This document shows, piece after piece, positions 31,602 to 40,977 of a DNA stretch of 64,000 nt. Source of the stretch: Sulfurovum sp. (GTDB lineage: Bacteria > Campylobacterota > Campylobacteria > Campylobacterales > Sulfurovaceae); contig JALSJI010000048.1 of the NCBI GenBank assembly GCA_026989435.1, forward strand, positions 1 through 64,000, read 5' to 3'. Each line of letters begins with the position of its first letter. Positions within the stretch are counted from its first letter, which is position 1. The notes under the pieces were generated by a model. It searched no databases. It was not told the DNA's origin and was given only the letters and a program-made list of their open reading frames with translations. The position numbers were made by a program, and so were the translations under genes.

Positions 31602-32404
31602 ATGCACAGAAGTATTCAAAAAATTATAGCTGTATTAAGTGATTTTTCTATGTGTGATGAGGTATTGGAGGAAACCTTTGATTTCGCCCAAAAACATGAT
31701 GCAAGTGTAGAGATACTCTATGTACATGAGACACCTTTGTTTGACGTTCCTGACTTTTTCGGTACAAATGTTGCAGGTATACTCGACAAAGACAAAATAA
31801 AAAAAGAGATAGAAGCAAAAATAGCTACACTCAAACCTTCTATAACACCTGCAATATTTGTTAAAATAGATGACACACCCGATAGAGTTTGGGCTTTAGC
31901 ACGTGAAGACAAAAAAACCTTTGTTATTACTGCGTATCATGAAAAAATTACGAAAAAACTTATACAAAAAATAAAGCAACCTCTGCTTGTACTAAAAACT
32001 TCTAACCCACGTTACAGTAAAATAGCATTGGTTATCGATGCAGTAAGCAACGCCCATGCCTGCATACAAAATGTACAACACTACTTTAAACAGGGTCAAA
32101 TAGAACTGATTTATGACTACAGATATATAGTAGACCCTAGTATGGAAGCAAGCATACAAAATGTTCAAATCATCCAAAAGGCTCAAGAAGAAGCCTTTGA
32201 AACACTGAAAAAAAATATGCTTTAGACGGTGAGTTTTTTATTGACGGTGGTTTTTTAGGTACACAAATGAGTGCATACCTTAAAGAAAAAAACTTTGAAT
32301 TGCTCTATATCTGCTCTCGTGTTGATGATTTTTTTGTCTCTAATGATTTAGCAATAGATCTTTTAACTACCCTGCAGTGTGATGCTCTAATCGCAAATGA
32401 CTAA
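31602..32404 (+). pseudogene. Universal stress protein family, two-domain, frameshifted near 32215
   Basis: IQKIIAVLSDFSMCDEVLEETFDFAQKHDASVEILYVHETPLFD...; after an A8 tract the protein continues in another frame as KKYALDGEFFIDGGFLGTQMSAYLKEKNFELLYICSRVDDFFVSNDLAIDLLTTLQCDALIAND*. Confidence 0.75.
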
Positions 32405-33195
32405 AAACGGTACCCTATTTTTGCCACAGTTCTTGTATCTACAGTATGATCGCCCTCCGGTCTTAGAGCATCATAGTAGATCTCTTGCTCAATAGAGAAT
32501 GAGAAATTATCACCCAACATAAAATCAAAGCCAAGGACACTTAAGATCTCATAATCCTTTGAAAAATCTTCTATATTTTCCAAAACCGCTATTTTGATGT
32601 AAAAATAATCTTGTTTACTCAATTTATAATGATACTCTAAATACTGGTTAAAGGAAAGATAAGTTTTTGCTACCTGTTCATTACTATATATCTCTTTATT
32701 ATATCCCAATCCAAATTTCAGCGTCAATAAATGGCTCTCGTCGTTAATAAGACTCTTCCCTATACCGATATTGTATGTAAAATAGGCATCATAATTTTTA
32801 AAGGTATTTCTCAACCATGAGAATGCGCCATAGACCAGCCATGAGCTGCCAAAACTCTGTTCAAAATTGATATCTATCCTGTACTCTTCATTGTTTTTTT
32901 TATGATTACTTTTTGAGAGATAAGCTTTAGAATCAAACAATATCTTAAAAGGCTCTCCTTCTATACCCTCAAAACTCACAAAAGTACGAAACCTTCCATT
33001 CACATTCAAGGTATTGGTCGTACCTGAAGTAGCAGTCAGACCAAAGGCAATATTTTTTGCCAAATCATCAGAGATGGGTAGTGTTTTATGATGCACATAA
33101 TATTGTTTCATATATTTTACATTATCCGATGCCAAAAAAGAGCTCAAAGAGGCTATATAGAGCAACAACACAAAACACTTATAGATTTTTCCCAT
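32401..33195 (-). CDS. Exported protein, probable outer-membrane beta-barrel
   Basis: Signal peptide; alternating beta pattern (FIKIAVLENIEDFSKDYEILSVLGFDFMLGDNFSFSIEQEIYYDAL) ending in KIGYRF with terminal Phe. Confidence 0.65.
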   Translation of the reverse strand: MGKIYKCFVLLLYIASLSSFLASDNVKYMKQYYVHHKTLPISDDLAKNIAFGLTATSGTTNTLNVNGRFRTFVSFEGIEGEPFKILFDSKAYLSKSNHKKNNEEYRIDINFEQSFGSSWLVYGAFSWLRNTFKNYDAYFTYNIGIGKSLINDESHLLTLKFGLGYNKEIYSNEQVAKTYLSFNQYLEYHYKLSKQDYFYIKIAVLENIEDFSKDYEILSVLGFDFMLGDNFSFSIEQEIYYDALRPEGDHTVDTRTVAKIGYRF

Positions 33196-33291
33196 GCCTA
33201 CGATTATCCTTTAGCACTCTTTTGCAAAAGTGTATTATAGTACTATCAAATTAAAGTCAAAATGTTTAAACAACTTGGCTATACTACACTT

Positions 33292-36111
33292 ATGGCAAAA
33301 AAAAAGAAAAAACAGATCACCAAACTCAACAATAAAATACGGAACTACTTTCAGGGTATGCCTTTTGATGAGGGTGTTACTACACTGAGTGAAGAGAAAC
33401 TTATAGAGCTTGTAATGCTTTTAGAACTCAAACTCCCCTCTTACGAACATGAAGAGATGATACGTGCCCTACGTCGTATATGGAGTGAAGAAGGGGTCAC
33501 TACACGTGAACTCATCGTCAACTATCTTACCAAAAGATATAAAACCGCACATACGCATATAGACGAAAAACAGGCTAAGGACAAAGTGGGGAAAATACTC
33601 AGTATTCTTTCTACGCTCCAGCACACTCCCCAAGAGGAGAATATCATACTTGAATCCTTCATCGATGCAAAACACTCCAAAATCACGCGTGAAAAAATAA
33701 GCAACAAACTCACCTATATACGTCTTAAAGCGAGCATAGATAAAGTAGAAAAAATGCTTGATATTCAGTTTAACGGCATCAATGAGATAGTGTTTTACCA
33801 CAGCTTTACCTTTAGACGCAAAAAAATAGATTTCAACAAACTACTCTTATGTCAAACAACATTCCCTATGCTTGAGAATACCGCCACACTTCATCATGAA
33901 GCGTTCATAGAAAAGATACGACGTATCAAAGAAGAAACGATCATTAAAAAAGAGAGAGAAGTTGAATCGTTTTTAACATATACCAATAAAGAGACACACC
34001 CCTATCTATCCGATGATGAGATCGATACGGCACTCAAAAGAATGCCTCCTGAAGCAGTACTCTATCATACTCCTTTAAGGCTTGATATTATCGAAAAAAT
34101 ATTGTTCAAAATCAATGATACCTATGAAGTGTATGAGAGCACGGACCATATCATTATTGAAAAAGAGAAACATTATGAACTCTTTGGCGTATTACTCTAC
34201 TATCGTACTTCCGTATCCTATGAAAAACCTTTTCTTTACAACCTCATATGGAAAGGTGCCAAGCTTCCGGTTAAAGAGGATATTCATAGAGTCAATGATG
34301 ATCTTTTAGCGCATTTTAGAGTAATGATAGATGATCTGCTTGCAGAGATGAAAGCGCTTAGTGCAAAACTCGATATCTCTCAAGAGAAACTCCATGAATT
34401 TATCGTACGTTTTGTAGAACCTCAGATACGCACGTCTCGCACACTCAAACTGAAAGAAAAAGTAAGACGACGTATACTCTTTCATTTTGGAGAATATATC
34501 AAACCTCTTTTGGTAAAACAAAAACGAGAAGAACTTCTAGCCAAAACAATCCGTGACTTTAAAAACCTCTTCCCCCTAGCACGCCGTCTGAAACGTAAAA
34601 TACTTTTTCATGTAGGGCCTACCAATTCCGGCAAAACCTACGCTGCGCTGAAAGAGCTAGAGAATGCTGCTACGGGATACTACCTCGCCCCCTTACGTCT
34701 GCTAGCACTTGAAGGATACGAAAATCTACAAAAAAACGGCGTGCATGTCTCGCTCATCACCGGAGAAGAGGAGATCATAGATGAAGAATCTACACACATC
34801 TCCTCTACGATAGAGATGATGAACAGTAGTGCCGATGTAGATGTTTGTGTCATTGATGAGATACAGATGTTAAGTGACCGAGACAGAGGTTGGGCATGGG
34901 CAAATGCTCTCATCGGTGCACCTGCAAAAAAGGTGATCCTCACTGGCTCTGAGAATGCCTTGCCTGCCATAAAAAAGCTCTGTGAGTATCTAGGCGAAGA
35001 TCTTGATATCATACGCTTTGAACGCAAAAATGAACTTGTCGTAATGCCAAACCCCGTAAGCATGAAAAAGATAGAAGCACAAACTGCTATCGTCGCCTTC
35101 TCTAGGCGTGATGTGCTCTCATTAAAACAACAACTCTCGGAGCGTTACAGTGTCTCAGTAGTCTACGGCAACCTCTCTCCCGAAGTACGGCGTGAGGAGG
35201 CTAGACGCTTTAGAGAAGGAGAAAGTCAAATACTTGTGGCAACCGATGCAATAGCCATGGGACTTAACCTCCCTATAAAAACCCTGCTCTTTGCCAAAGA
35301 TAATAAATTTGACGGACTGCGTCGTCGTGAGCTCTTACCTACGGAAGTCTCTCAAATAGCAGGACGCGCAGGACGTTATGGCTTTGAGGAAAAGGGGTAT
35401 GTAGGTGCTCTCGATGACAATACACTTAGTACCGTAACCACTTTGTTTAACGCAGCACTGCCTGAGATTAAGCTGCCTGTCTCAGTGATGGCATCTTTAG
35501 AGCATGTTCTACTCATAGGAGAAATCCTAGAGACTGAAAATATCACCGCCATACTAGGATTTTTTGCAGAAAATATGGAATTTGACGGTCCGTTTCATGC
35601 TGCCAATATCGATAGTATGCTAGAAATAGCAGCTATTGTCGATGAATATCGACTCGATCTTAAAACACGCTACTATCTAAGCTGTGCGCCGGCTAGTATC
35701 TCTTCACCTTATATAGAATCTGTATTTCATAGATATATCAAGCAGATTGAAGCAGGAGGACAAGTTCTCTATATCCCCCCGCGTGATCTGCCCGCATTTG
35801 CACAAACAAACGATATGCTGCTCAATGCAGAAGATCGTGTAAGAGAGATATCACTCTACTTGTGGTTAAGTTTTAAATTCCCCGGCATATTCCAAGATGT
35901 AGAGAAAGCATTGCAGGCTCGAATACGCCTAAACAACTATATAGAAAACTCTTTGCGTCAAGGACACTTCACAAAACAATGCCGAAGATGTGGAAAAGTA
36001 CTGGATTTTAGCTACAGGTTTAGTATTTGCAACAACTGTCATGCATCAAGAAAACGCGGTCATGGAAATAATAGCCCCCGCTATAGATCCGGAGATAAAA
36101 AAAGAAAGTAA
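33292..36111 (+). CDS. SUV3-like superfamily 2 RNA helicase with a C-terminal zinc ribbon
   Basis: FHVGPTNSGKTYAALKEL, CVIDEIQMLSDRDRGWAW, ILVATDAIAMGLNLPI, QIAGRAGRYG; tail CRRCGKVLDFSYRFSICNNCH. Confidence 0.88.
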   Translation: MAKKKKKQITKLNNKIRNYFQGMPFDEGVTTLSEEKLIELVMLLELKLPSYEHEEMIRALRRIWSEEGVTTRELIVNYLTKRYKTAHTHIDEKQAKDKVGKILSILSTLQHTPQEENIILESFIDAKHSKITREKISNKLTYIRLKASIDKVEKMLDIQFNGINEIVFYHSFTFRRKKIDFNKLLLCQTTFPMLENTATLHHEAFIEKIRRIKEETIIKKEREVESFLTYTNKETHPYLSDDEIDTALKRMPPEAVLYHTPLRLDIIEKILFKINDTYEVYESTDHIIIEKEKHYELFGVLLYYRTSVSYEKPFLYNLIWKGAKLPVKEDIHRVNDDLLAHFRVMIDDLLAEMKALSAKLDISQEKLHEFIVRFVEPQIRTSRTLKLKEKVRRRILFHFGEYIKPLLVKQKREELLAKTIRDFKNLFPLARRLKRKILFHVGPTNSGKTYAALKELENAATGYYLAPLRLLALEGYENLQKNGVHVSLITGEEEIIDEESTHISSTIEMMNSSADVDVCVIDEIQMLSDRDRGWAWANALIGAPAKKVILTGSENALPAIKKLCEYLGEDLDIIRFERKNELVVMPNPVSMKKIEAQTAIVAFSRRDVLSLKQQLSERYSVSVVYGNLSPEVRREEARRFREGESQILVATDAIAMGLNLPIKTLLFAKDNKFDGLRRRELLPTEVSQIAGRAGRYGFEEKGYVGALDDNTLSTVTTLFNAALPEIKLPVSVMASLEHVLLIGEILETENITAILGFFAENMEFDGPFHAANIDSMLEIAAIVDEYRLDLKTRYYLSCAPASISSPYIESVFHRYIKQIEAGGQVLYIPPRDLPAFAQTNDMLLNAEDRVREISLYLWLSFKFPGIFQDVEKALQARIRLNNYIENSLRQGHFTKQCRRCGKVLDFSYRFSICNNCHASRKRGHGNNSPRYRSGDKKRK

Positions 36112-36164
36112 AAGGAGTGGCTGCTTCTTGATATAAATCAAGTAAAATTTGACTATCTTAGCCT

Positions 36165-36620
36165 ATGATAGCAGTAAAAAGGATAGCACCGATGGCATTA
36201 CTTTATATAGAGTCTGTTGAATATCTTGAAGTTCAACAGATGCAAGAGACCCATGAAAATGAGATAAAAATTTTAAACGAGATAGACAGACTTGCTACAC
36301 AATATAGTATGGATAAATCTAAACTCACGGAAGTAGAAACAAAAATAGAAAAGTACCTAGTACATCTAAAAACACACTTTAGCAGTGAAGAAGAACTCAT
36401 GCATAGATACAACTATCCAAACTATGAGATGCATAAACTAGCACATGATATGTTTATAGCCGATTTGGAAATTACCCTAAAACAGTGGCATCTACATAAC
36501 AATATCGACAAGGTCATACACTTTATACGTAAATCGCCAGAATGGATAATCCTACACATTAATACCATGGATGCTCCTACCTCTGCCTACATCACACAGA
36601 AAATGAAGATAAAACAATAA
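36165..36620 (+). CDS. Bacteriohemerythrin-like protein
   Basis: THENEIKILNEI...HLKTHFSSEEELMHRYNYPNYEMHKLAHDMFIADL...EWIILHINTMDAPTS. Confidence 0.88.
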   Translation: MIAVKRIAPMALLYIESVEYLEVQQMQETHENEIKILNEIDRLATQYSMDKSKLTEVETKIEKYLVHLKTHFSSEEELMHRYNYPNYEMHKLAHDMFIADLEITLKQWHLHNNIDKVIHFIRKSPEWIILHINTMDAPTSAYITQKMKIKQ

Positions 36621-36658
36621 TAAGCTTTCCTTAGTCTAACATGCTATAATATAGTACT

Positions 36659-37954
36659 ATGTCTAAGGAACACCACATTAAAGCATTTGAAAAATTCAAC
36701 CTACACCCTAGTATCCTTAAAGCCCTCGCCCATAAAAACTACGAAAGTGCTACAACCATACAAAACAAAGTCATCCCTGCTGCGATGAAAGGTGCCGATT
36801 TACTTGGAGCTTCTAAATCGGGTACAGGAAAAACGGCTGCTTATCTATTACCCCTATTAAATAAACTGCAAAAAGTGGTAAAAAAAGACGAAAAGGTTGT
36901 GCGTGCTTTAATCATCGTACCTACGATTGAACTGGCAGATCAAGTCTCTCGTACTATCGTAAGTTTTTCAAAGTACACGGAGATTCAAACACTCAAGGTG
37001 CAAGGCGGATCTAAAAAAGTAGAGCAAATTGCACGTATCAAGCAAGGTGTAGATATAGTAGTCGCAACCCCTGGACGGCTGCTAGATTTCATCAACGACA
37101 AAAAGATAAACCTAGAACACGTAAACACCGTCATACTCGATGAAGCCGATACCATACTTCACCTTGGTTTTTTAGCAGAAATCAAAAACATTTTAAAGTC
37201 TTGCCCTGCAAACAAACAGATGATGTGCTTTTCTGCAACAATCTCTCAAAATATCAAAAAACTTGCCAAAGCATTTTTACGTGACCCTGTCATCGTAGAA
37301 GTGAGTAACAGACGTGATGTGGTCAATCTCATCAAACACAGAGCCTACAAAGTAGACAAAAAGCGCAAAGCCCTGCTTGCAGTAAAACTTGTAAAAAATT
37401 TAGGTGTAGAACAGATACTAATATTTGTCAACAAAAAAGAGACTGCTGACAAACTTTTTGAATACTTCAAAACACAAAAGATATGGACGACCCTCATTCA
37501 TGGCGATATCAAACGTAATGAACGTGCCAAGGCACTAAGACTCTTTAAAAGTAAAAAATCACAAGTGCTCATAGCCACCGATATTGCGGCAAGAGGCATA
37601 GATATACCAAAGCTTCCTATAGTCATCAATTACGACTTGCCAAAGCTCACGGATGACTTTACCCACCGTATAGGACGTACAGGACGTGCAAATAAAAAAG
37701 GAACGGTCATCACACTTCTTACCGTCGACGACTATCATACCTTTAGCACCATCGAAAAACATCTCAAACTAAACATCAAACGCGAGATAATGGAAGGTTT
37801 TGAGATAAGCGACAAACAACCACGCCAAGCCCGCCCTCGAAAAAAGTCGTTACGTGAGAAAAAAGGCTATATAGACTACGATAAAAAACGTAAACTTTCC
37901 TACGCTGCAAAAAACAGAAAAAAAACAGAAAAAAATCGGACAAAGAAAAAATAA
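36659..37954 (+). CDS. DEAD-box RNA helicase (RhlE-like)
   Basis: ASKSGTGKTAAYLLP, PTIELADQV, VATPGRLLDF, LDEADTIL, FSATIS, IATDIAARGIDIPKLPIVINYDLP, HRIGRTGRA. Confidence 0.95.
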   Translation: MSKEHHIKAFEKFNLHPSILKALAHKNYESATTIQNKVIPAAMKGADLLGASKSGTGKTAAYLLPLLNKLQKVVKKDEKVVRALIIVPTIELADQVSRTIVSFSKYTEIQTLKVQGGSKKVEQIARIKQGVDIVVATPGRLLDFINDKKINLEHVNTVILDEADTILHLGFLAEIKNILKSCPANKQMMCFSATISQNIKKLAKAFLRDPVIVEVSNRRDVVNLIKHRAYKVDKKRKALLAVKLVKNLGVEQILIFVNKKETADKLFEYFKTQKIWTTLIHGDIKRNERAKALRLFKSKKSQVLIATDIAARGIDIPKLPIVINYDLPKLTDDFTHRIGRTGRANKKGTVITLLTVDDYHTFSTIEKHLKLNIKREIMEGFEISDKQPRQARPRKKSLREKKGYIDYDKKRKLSYAAKNRKKTEKNRTKKK

Positions 37955-38733
37955 TGCATTACCCGCTTCAAAACAACCCTTTTACTTTAGTACTCTCCGG
38001 CGGAGGTGCTTTAGGTATTGCCCATTTGGGCGTGCTTCACGATTTAGAACAAAAATCTCTTATGCCCGCGGAACTTGTAGGTACAAGTATGGGTGGAATT
38101 ATTGCTGCATGTATTGCCATTGGTATGAGTGAAACAGAGATTTATCAAGAGATACAAACCTTCGCCTCTGTCACAAAATGGATCAAATTCTCTTTTTCGG
38201 GCAATGCTATTGTAGACAATACAAAAATCACCTCTATTTTCAACAGACTCTTTGGAAAAAAAAAGATGGCAGATACCTATATACCTCTAAAACTCATCGC
38301 AACCAACCTGCTAAATGGTCACAAGCGCGTCTTTAGTGCCAAAGATGATATTTACATTAAAGATGCTATATTGGCAACAATGGCAATCCCCGGTGTTTTT
38401 AATGAACATATCATCAATGGCGAAATATACGGTGATGGCTTTTTATGTGAAAATCTAGGAGTCAATGAAGCTATACACACACATATCCTTGCCGTGGATG
38501 TACTGGGAGAAAACGCTTTTGAAAAAGCAATGCCCGATAACTTTTTTAAAACTGCCAATATCTTGGAGATGTTTGAAAAATCCATGCGTCTGCTTATCTA
38601 TAACCAAAGCCGAACACACATCAAACACAGTAACAAAAAGATCACTCTTCTTGAGCCTGTTACAAAAGAACATACCACCTTCTCTTTTCATAAATATAAA
38701 GAGATACGTGCTTTAGGGATGGGACTGCTATGA
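37954..38733 (+). CDS. Patatin-like phospholipase family protein
   Basis: VLSGGGALGIAHLGVLHDLE, GTSMGGIIAA, YGDGFLCENLGVNEA. Confidence 0.92.
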   Translation: MHYPLQNNPFTLVLSGGGALGIAHLGVLHDLEQKSLMPAELVGTSMGGIIAACIAIGMSETEIYQEIQTFASVTKWIKFSFSGNAIVDNTKITSIFNRLFGKKKMADTYIPLKLIATNLLNGHKRVFSAKDDIYIKDAILATMAIPGVFNEHIINGEIYGDGFLCENLGVNEAIHTHILAVDVLGENAFEKAMPDNFFKTANILEMFEKSMRLLIYNQSRTHIKHSNKKITLLEPVTKEHTTFSFHKYKEIRALGMGLL

Positions 38734-39890
38734 TAGTTACAGGATTTAGTTACTTGTCACTATTGGCAATGATAGCCTCAAGCATCGTCTATATCGAAAA
38801 AAAGAGCCAACATAAGCTTTTTATATACCTACCTAGTATTGTTATCGTCTATATTACGGTAATGCTGGCCTCTACCTTAGGCGTATGGGAAAAAACAGCA
38901 TCGATCACAGCCACCTATACATCGGTAAAGTCCAGCCTTTTACCTGCCATGATATTTCTCATGCTCTTACTTACCGATATACGTGAAATACTCAAACTAG
39001 GTAAAAAGATGCTGCTGACTTTCTTTTTAGCCTCTGTGAGTATCGGACTGGGATTTATAGGGATGTTTGCGCTGCTTCATAGCTTTTTTCCGGCAGACTC
39101 ATGGAGAGCCTTTGCTGCACTTGCCGGCTCTTGGATGGGAGGCACGACAAACATGGTAGCCGTACAAGGTGCCTTAAATCTCCCGGATACTGCTATGGGC
39201 TATACACTACTCATAGATTCTATAGACTACGCCATCTGGGTGATGATACTCTTAGCCCTTGTACCTTTTGCAAAAACATTTAACGACTGGACAAAGGCAG
39301 ATACCTCTATCATCGATGAGGTAGGCAAACGCTTAACACAAAAAACTATAGAGAAAAAGCCCATCGATTTTAGTGGACTTTTCTTTTTATTTTCGCTCTC
39401 TCTCTTTATCTCTGCTCTTGTTCAATATGGAGCAAATTTTTTACCTTCCACCGACTTTTTAACTACCGCCACATGGGTTGTCATACTCGCCACTCTTGCA
39501 GGTATACTTTTTGCCATGACACCCCTAGCCAAAATCTCAGGCTCCTCAGAACTGGCCAATATCATGCTCTATCTCATTGTAGCCCTCATTGCTAGCCGTG
39601 CCAACTTCGCAGAACTCACTGAGGCACCGATCTACATCTTCGCAGGATTTGTTATTATCGCTATACACCTTATCATTATGATTCTTTTTGCCAAACTCTT
39701 CAGACTTGATCTCTTTAGCCTGGGTGTCGCCTCTCTCGCCAACATTGGCGGCATAGCCTCTGCGCCTATCTTGGCATCTGCCTACTCCAAAGCCCTCATT
39801 CCTATCGGTATCCTGATGGCGATGATGGGATATATGCTCGGTACTTTTGGCGGCTTAATGGTAGGAAAAATCTTAGAAAAGATTACATAG
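38730..39890 (+). CDS. DUF819-family membrane protein
   Basis: AGSWMGGTTNMVAVQGALNLP, LANIGGIASAPILASAYSKALIPIGILMAMMGYMLGTFGG. Confidence 0.88.
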   Translation: MIVTGFSYLSLLAMIASSIVYIEKKSQHKLFIYLPSIVIVYITVMLASTLGVWEKTASITATYTSVKSSLLPAMIFLMLLLTDIREILKLGKKMLLTFFLASVSIGLGFIGMFALLHSFFPADSWRAFAALAGSWMGGTTNMVAVQGALNLPDTAMGYTLLIDSIDYAIWVMILLALVPFAKTFNDWTKADTSIIDEVGKRLTQKTIEKKPIDFSGLFFLFSLSLFISALVQYGANFLPSTDFLTTATWVVILATLAGILFAMTPLAKISGSSELANIMLYLIVALIASRANFAELTEAPIYIFAGFVIIAIHLIIMILFAKLFRLDLFSLGVASLANIGGIASAPILASAYSKALIPIGILMAMMGYMLGTFGGLMVGKILEKIT

Positions 39891-40090
39891 TACTAATTAT
39901 ACTTAATAAGCATACAGTATACTTTTTAAAAATAATAAGTATTATTATATATATAACTAATAATATATCAGGAAGCGAGTTTTACGCACTTATACCATAT
40001 TTATTATTTTATGCTTATTAATGCTTAATAATTTTCATATATACTAAATATTATTACTTAAAGCTAAGTATTGTTATAATTTTATATCAA
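39890..40090. other. AT-rich region with inverted repeats upstream of the parA-like gene
   Basis: TTAATAAGCAT (39903-39913) is the exact reverse complement of ATGCTTATTAA (40011-40021), followed by ATGCTTAATAA (40021-40031). Confidence 0.5.
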
Positions 40091-40110
40091 TACACTACAC
40101 AAGGATTACT

Positions 40111-40704
40111 ATGCATAACATCATTACGTTTTTCAATAAAAAAGGCGGTACGGGGAAAACCTCTTTGGCATTTTCTATTGCTAAGGATTTAAACTATCCT
40201 CTTTTATCAAATGATGATTCTGTCATTGAAGAGATATACCCAAACAAAGCAAAAATTATGGACAAAGTCGAGTTGATTGAACACGATGCAGTTTATGACC
40301 TTGGCGGTTATATCGATCCTGGAATTATTGATATTTTTAAAGGAAGCCATGCTATAGTAATACCGACCACCTTGGATATCAATTCGATTAAAAGAACAAT
40401 AAACACGGTGATGGAAGTTTATCGATATTGTGATAATATACTTATCATCATCAATAGGGTCAAACAAAATAAATTAGAAAAGTACAAACAGTCCCTCCAA
40501 GCACTTGATGGACTAGGAAAAGATATTATACATCTAAGAGAGAGCGAGATTATTACCAACAGTATGCACACCGGAAGAACCATCACCGAACTCTACGGTG
40601 AAAGCGGACTGAGTAAAAGCCAATACAAAGGCGTCTTCCAAGATTATGCAAAAATTATAAAATGGCTAAAAAGAGTTGACGAGGTAAATGAATATGGAAT
40701 TTGA
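40111..40704 (+). CDS. ParA/MinD-like P-loop ATPase (short)
   Basis: ITFFNKKGGTGKTSLAFSIAKDL; YDLGGYID; AIVIPTTLDINSIKRTI. Confidence 0.82.
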   Translation: MHNIITFFNKKGGTGKTSLAFSIAKDLNYPLLSNDDSVIEEIYPNKAKIMDKVELIEHDAVYDLGGYIDPGIIDIFKGSHAIVIPTTLDINSIKRTINTVMEVYRYCDNILIIINRVKQNKLEKYKQSLQALDGLGKDIIHLRESEIITNSMHTGRTITELYGESGLSKSQYKGVFQDYAKIIKWLKRVDEVNEYGI

Positions 40705-40921
40705 CATAAACAAACTGATTACAAAAGATAAAAAAACTATAGAGGATGGAGGTCACGCACTGGCACCGCGCGGACGTCCGAAATCGACAAAACCAAAAAG
40801 AGATCAACGCATTGCCGTCTATCTTACTGCAGAAGAAATGCGAAAACTTGAAAAACTTGCCGAACTTGATGACATTACCGTATCAACGATGGTACGCAAA
40901 CTTGTTTTGAAAAGTCTGTAA
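40688..40921 (+). CDS. Small ribbon-helix-helix-like DNA-binding protein
   Basis: RGRPKSTKPKRDQRIAVYLTAEEMRKLEKLAELDDITVSTMVRKLVLKSL; overlaps the ParA-like gene. Confidence 0.65.
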   Translation: MNMEFDINKLITKDKKTIEDGGHALAPRGRPKSTKPKRDQRIAVYLTAEEMRKLEKLAELDDITVSTMVRKLVLKSL

Positions 40922-40977
40922 ATCTTGCCTTTCTCTCTCCCTTTCTTATGAAAACACAATGACATAAAAAAATATAA

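Noticed and set aside
29893-32404. Prophage or integrative element at tRNA-Arg
   Set aside because: No integrase, phage genes or recognisable att duplication of the tRNA 3' end; only a decay scar is supportable
40111-40921. Integrated plasmid
   Set aside because: Only a ParA/RHH pair is present; no replication, mobilisation or integrase gene nearby and the flanks are ordinary chromosomal genes
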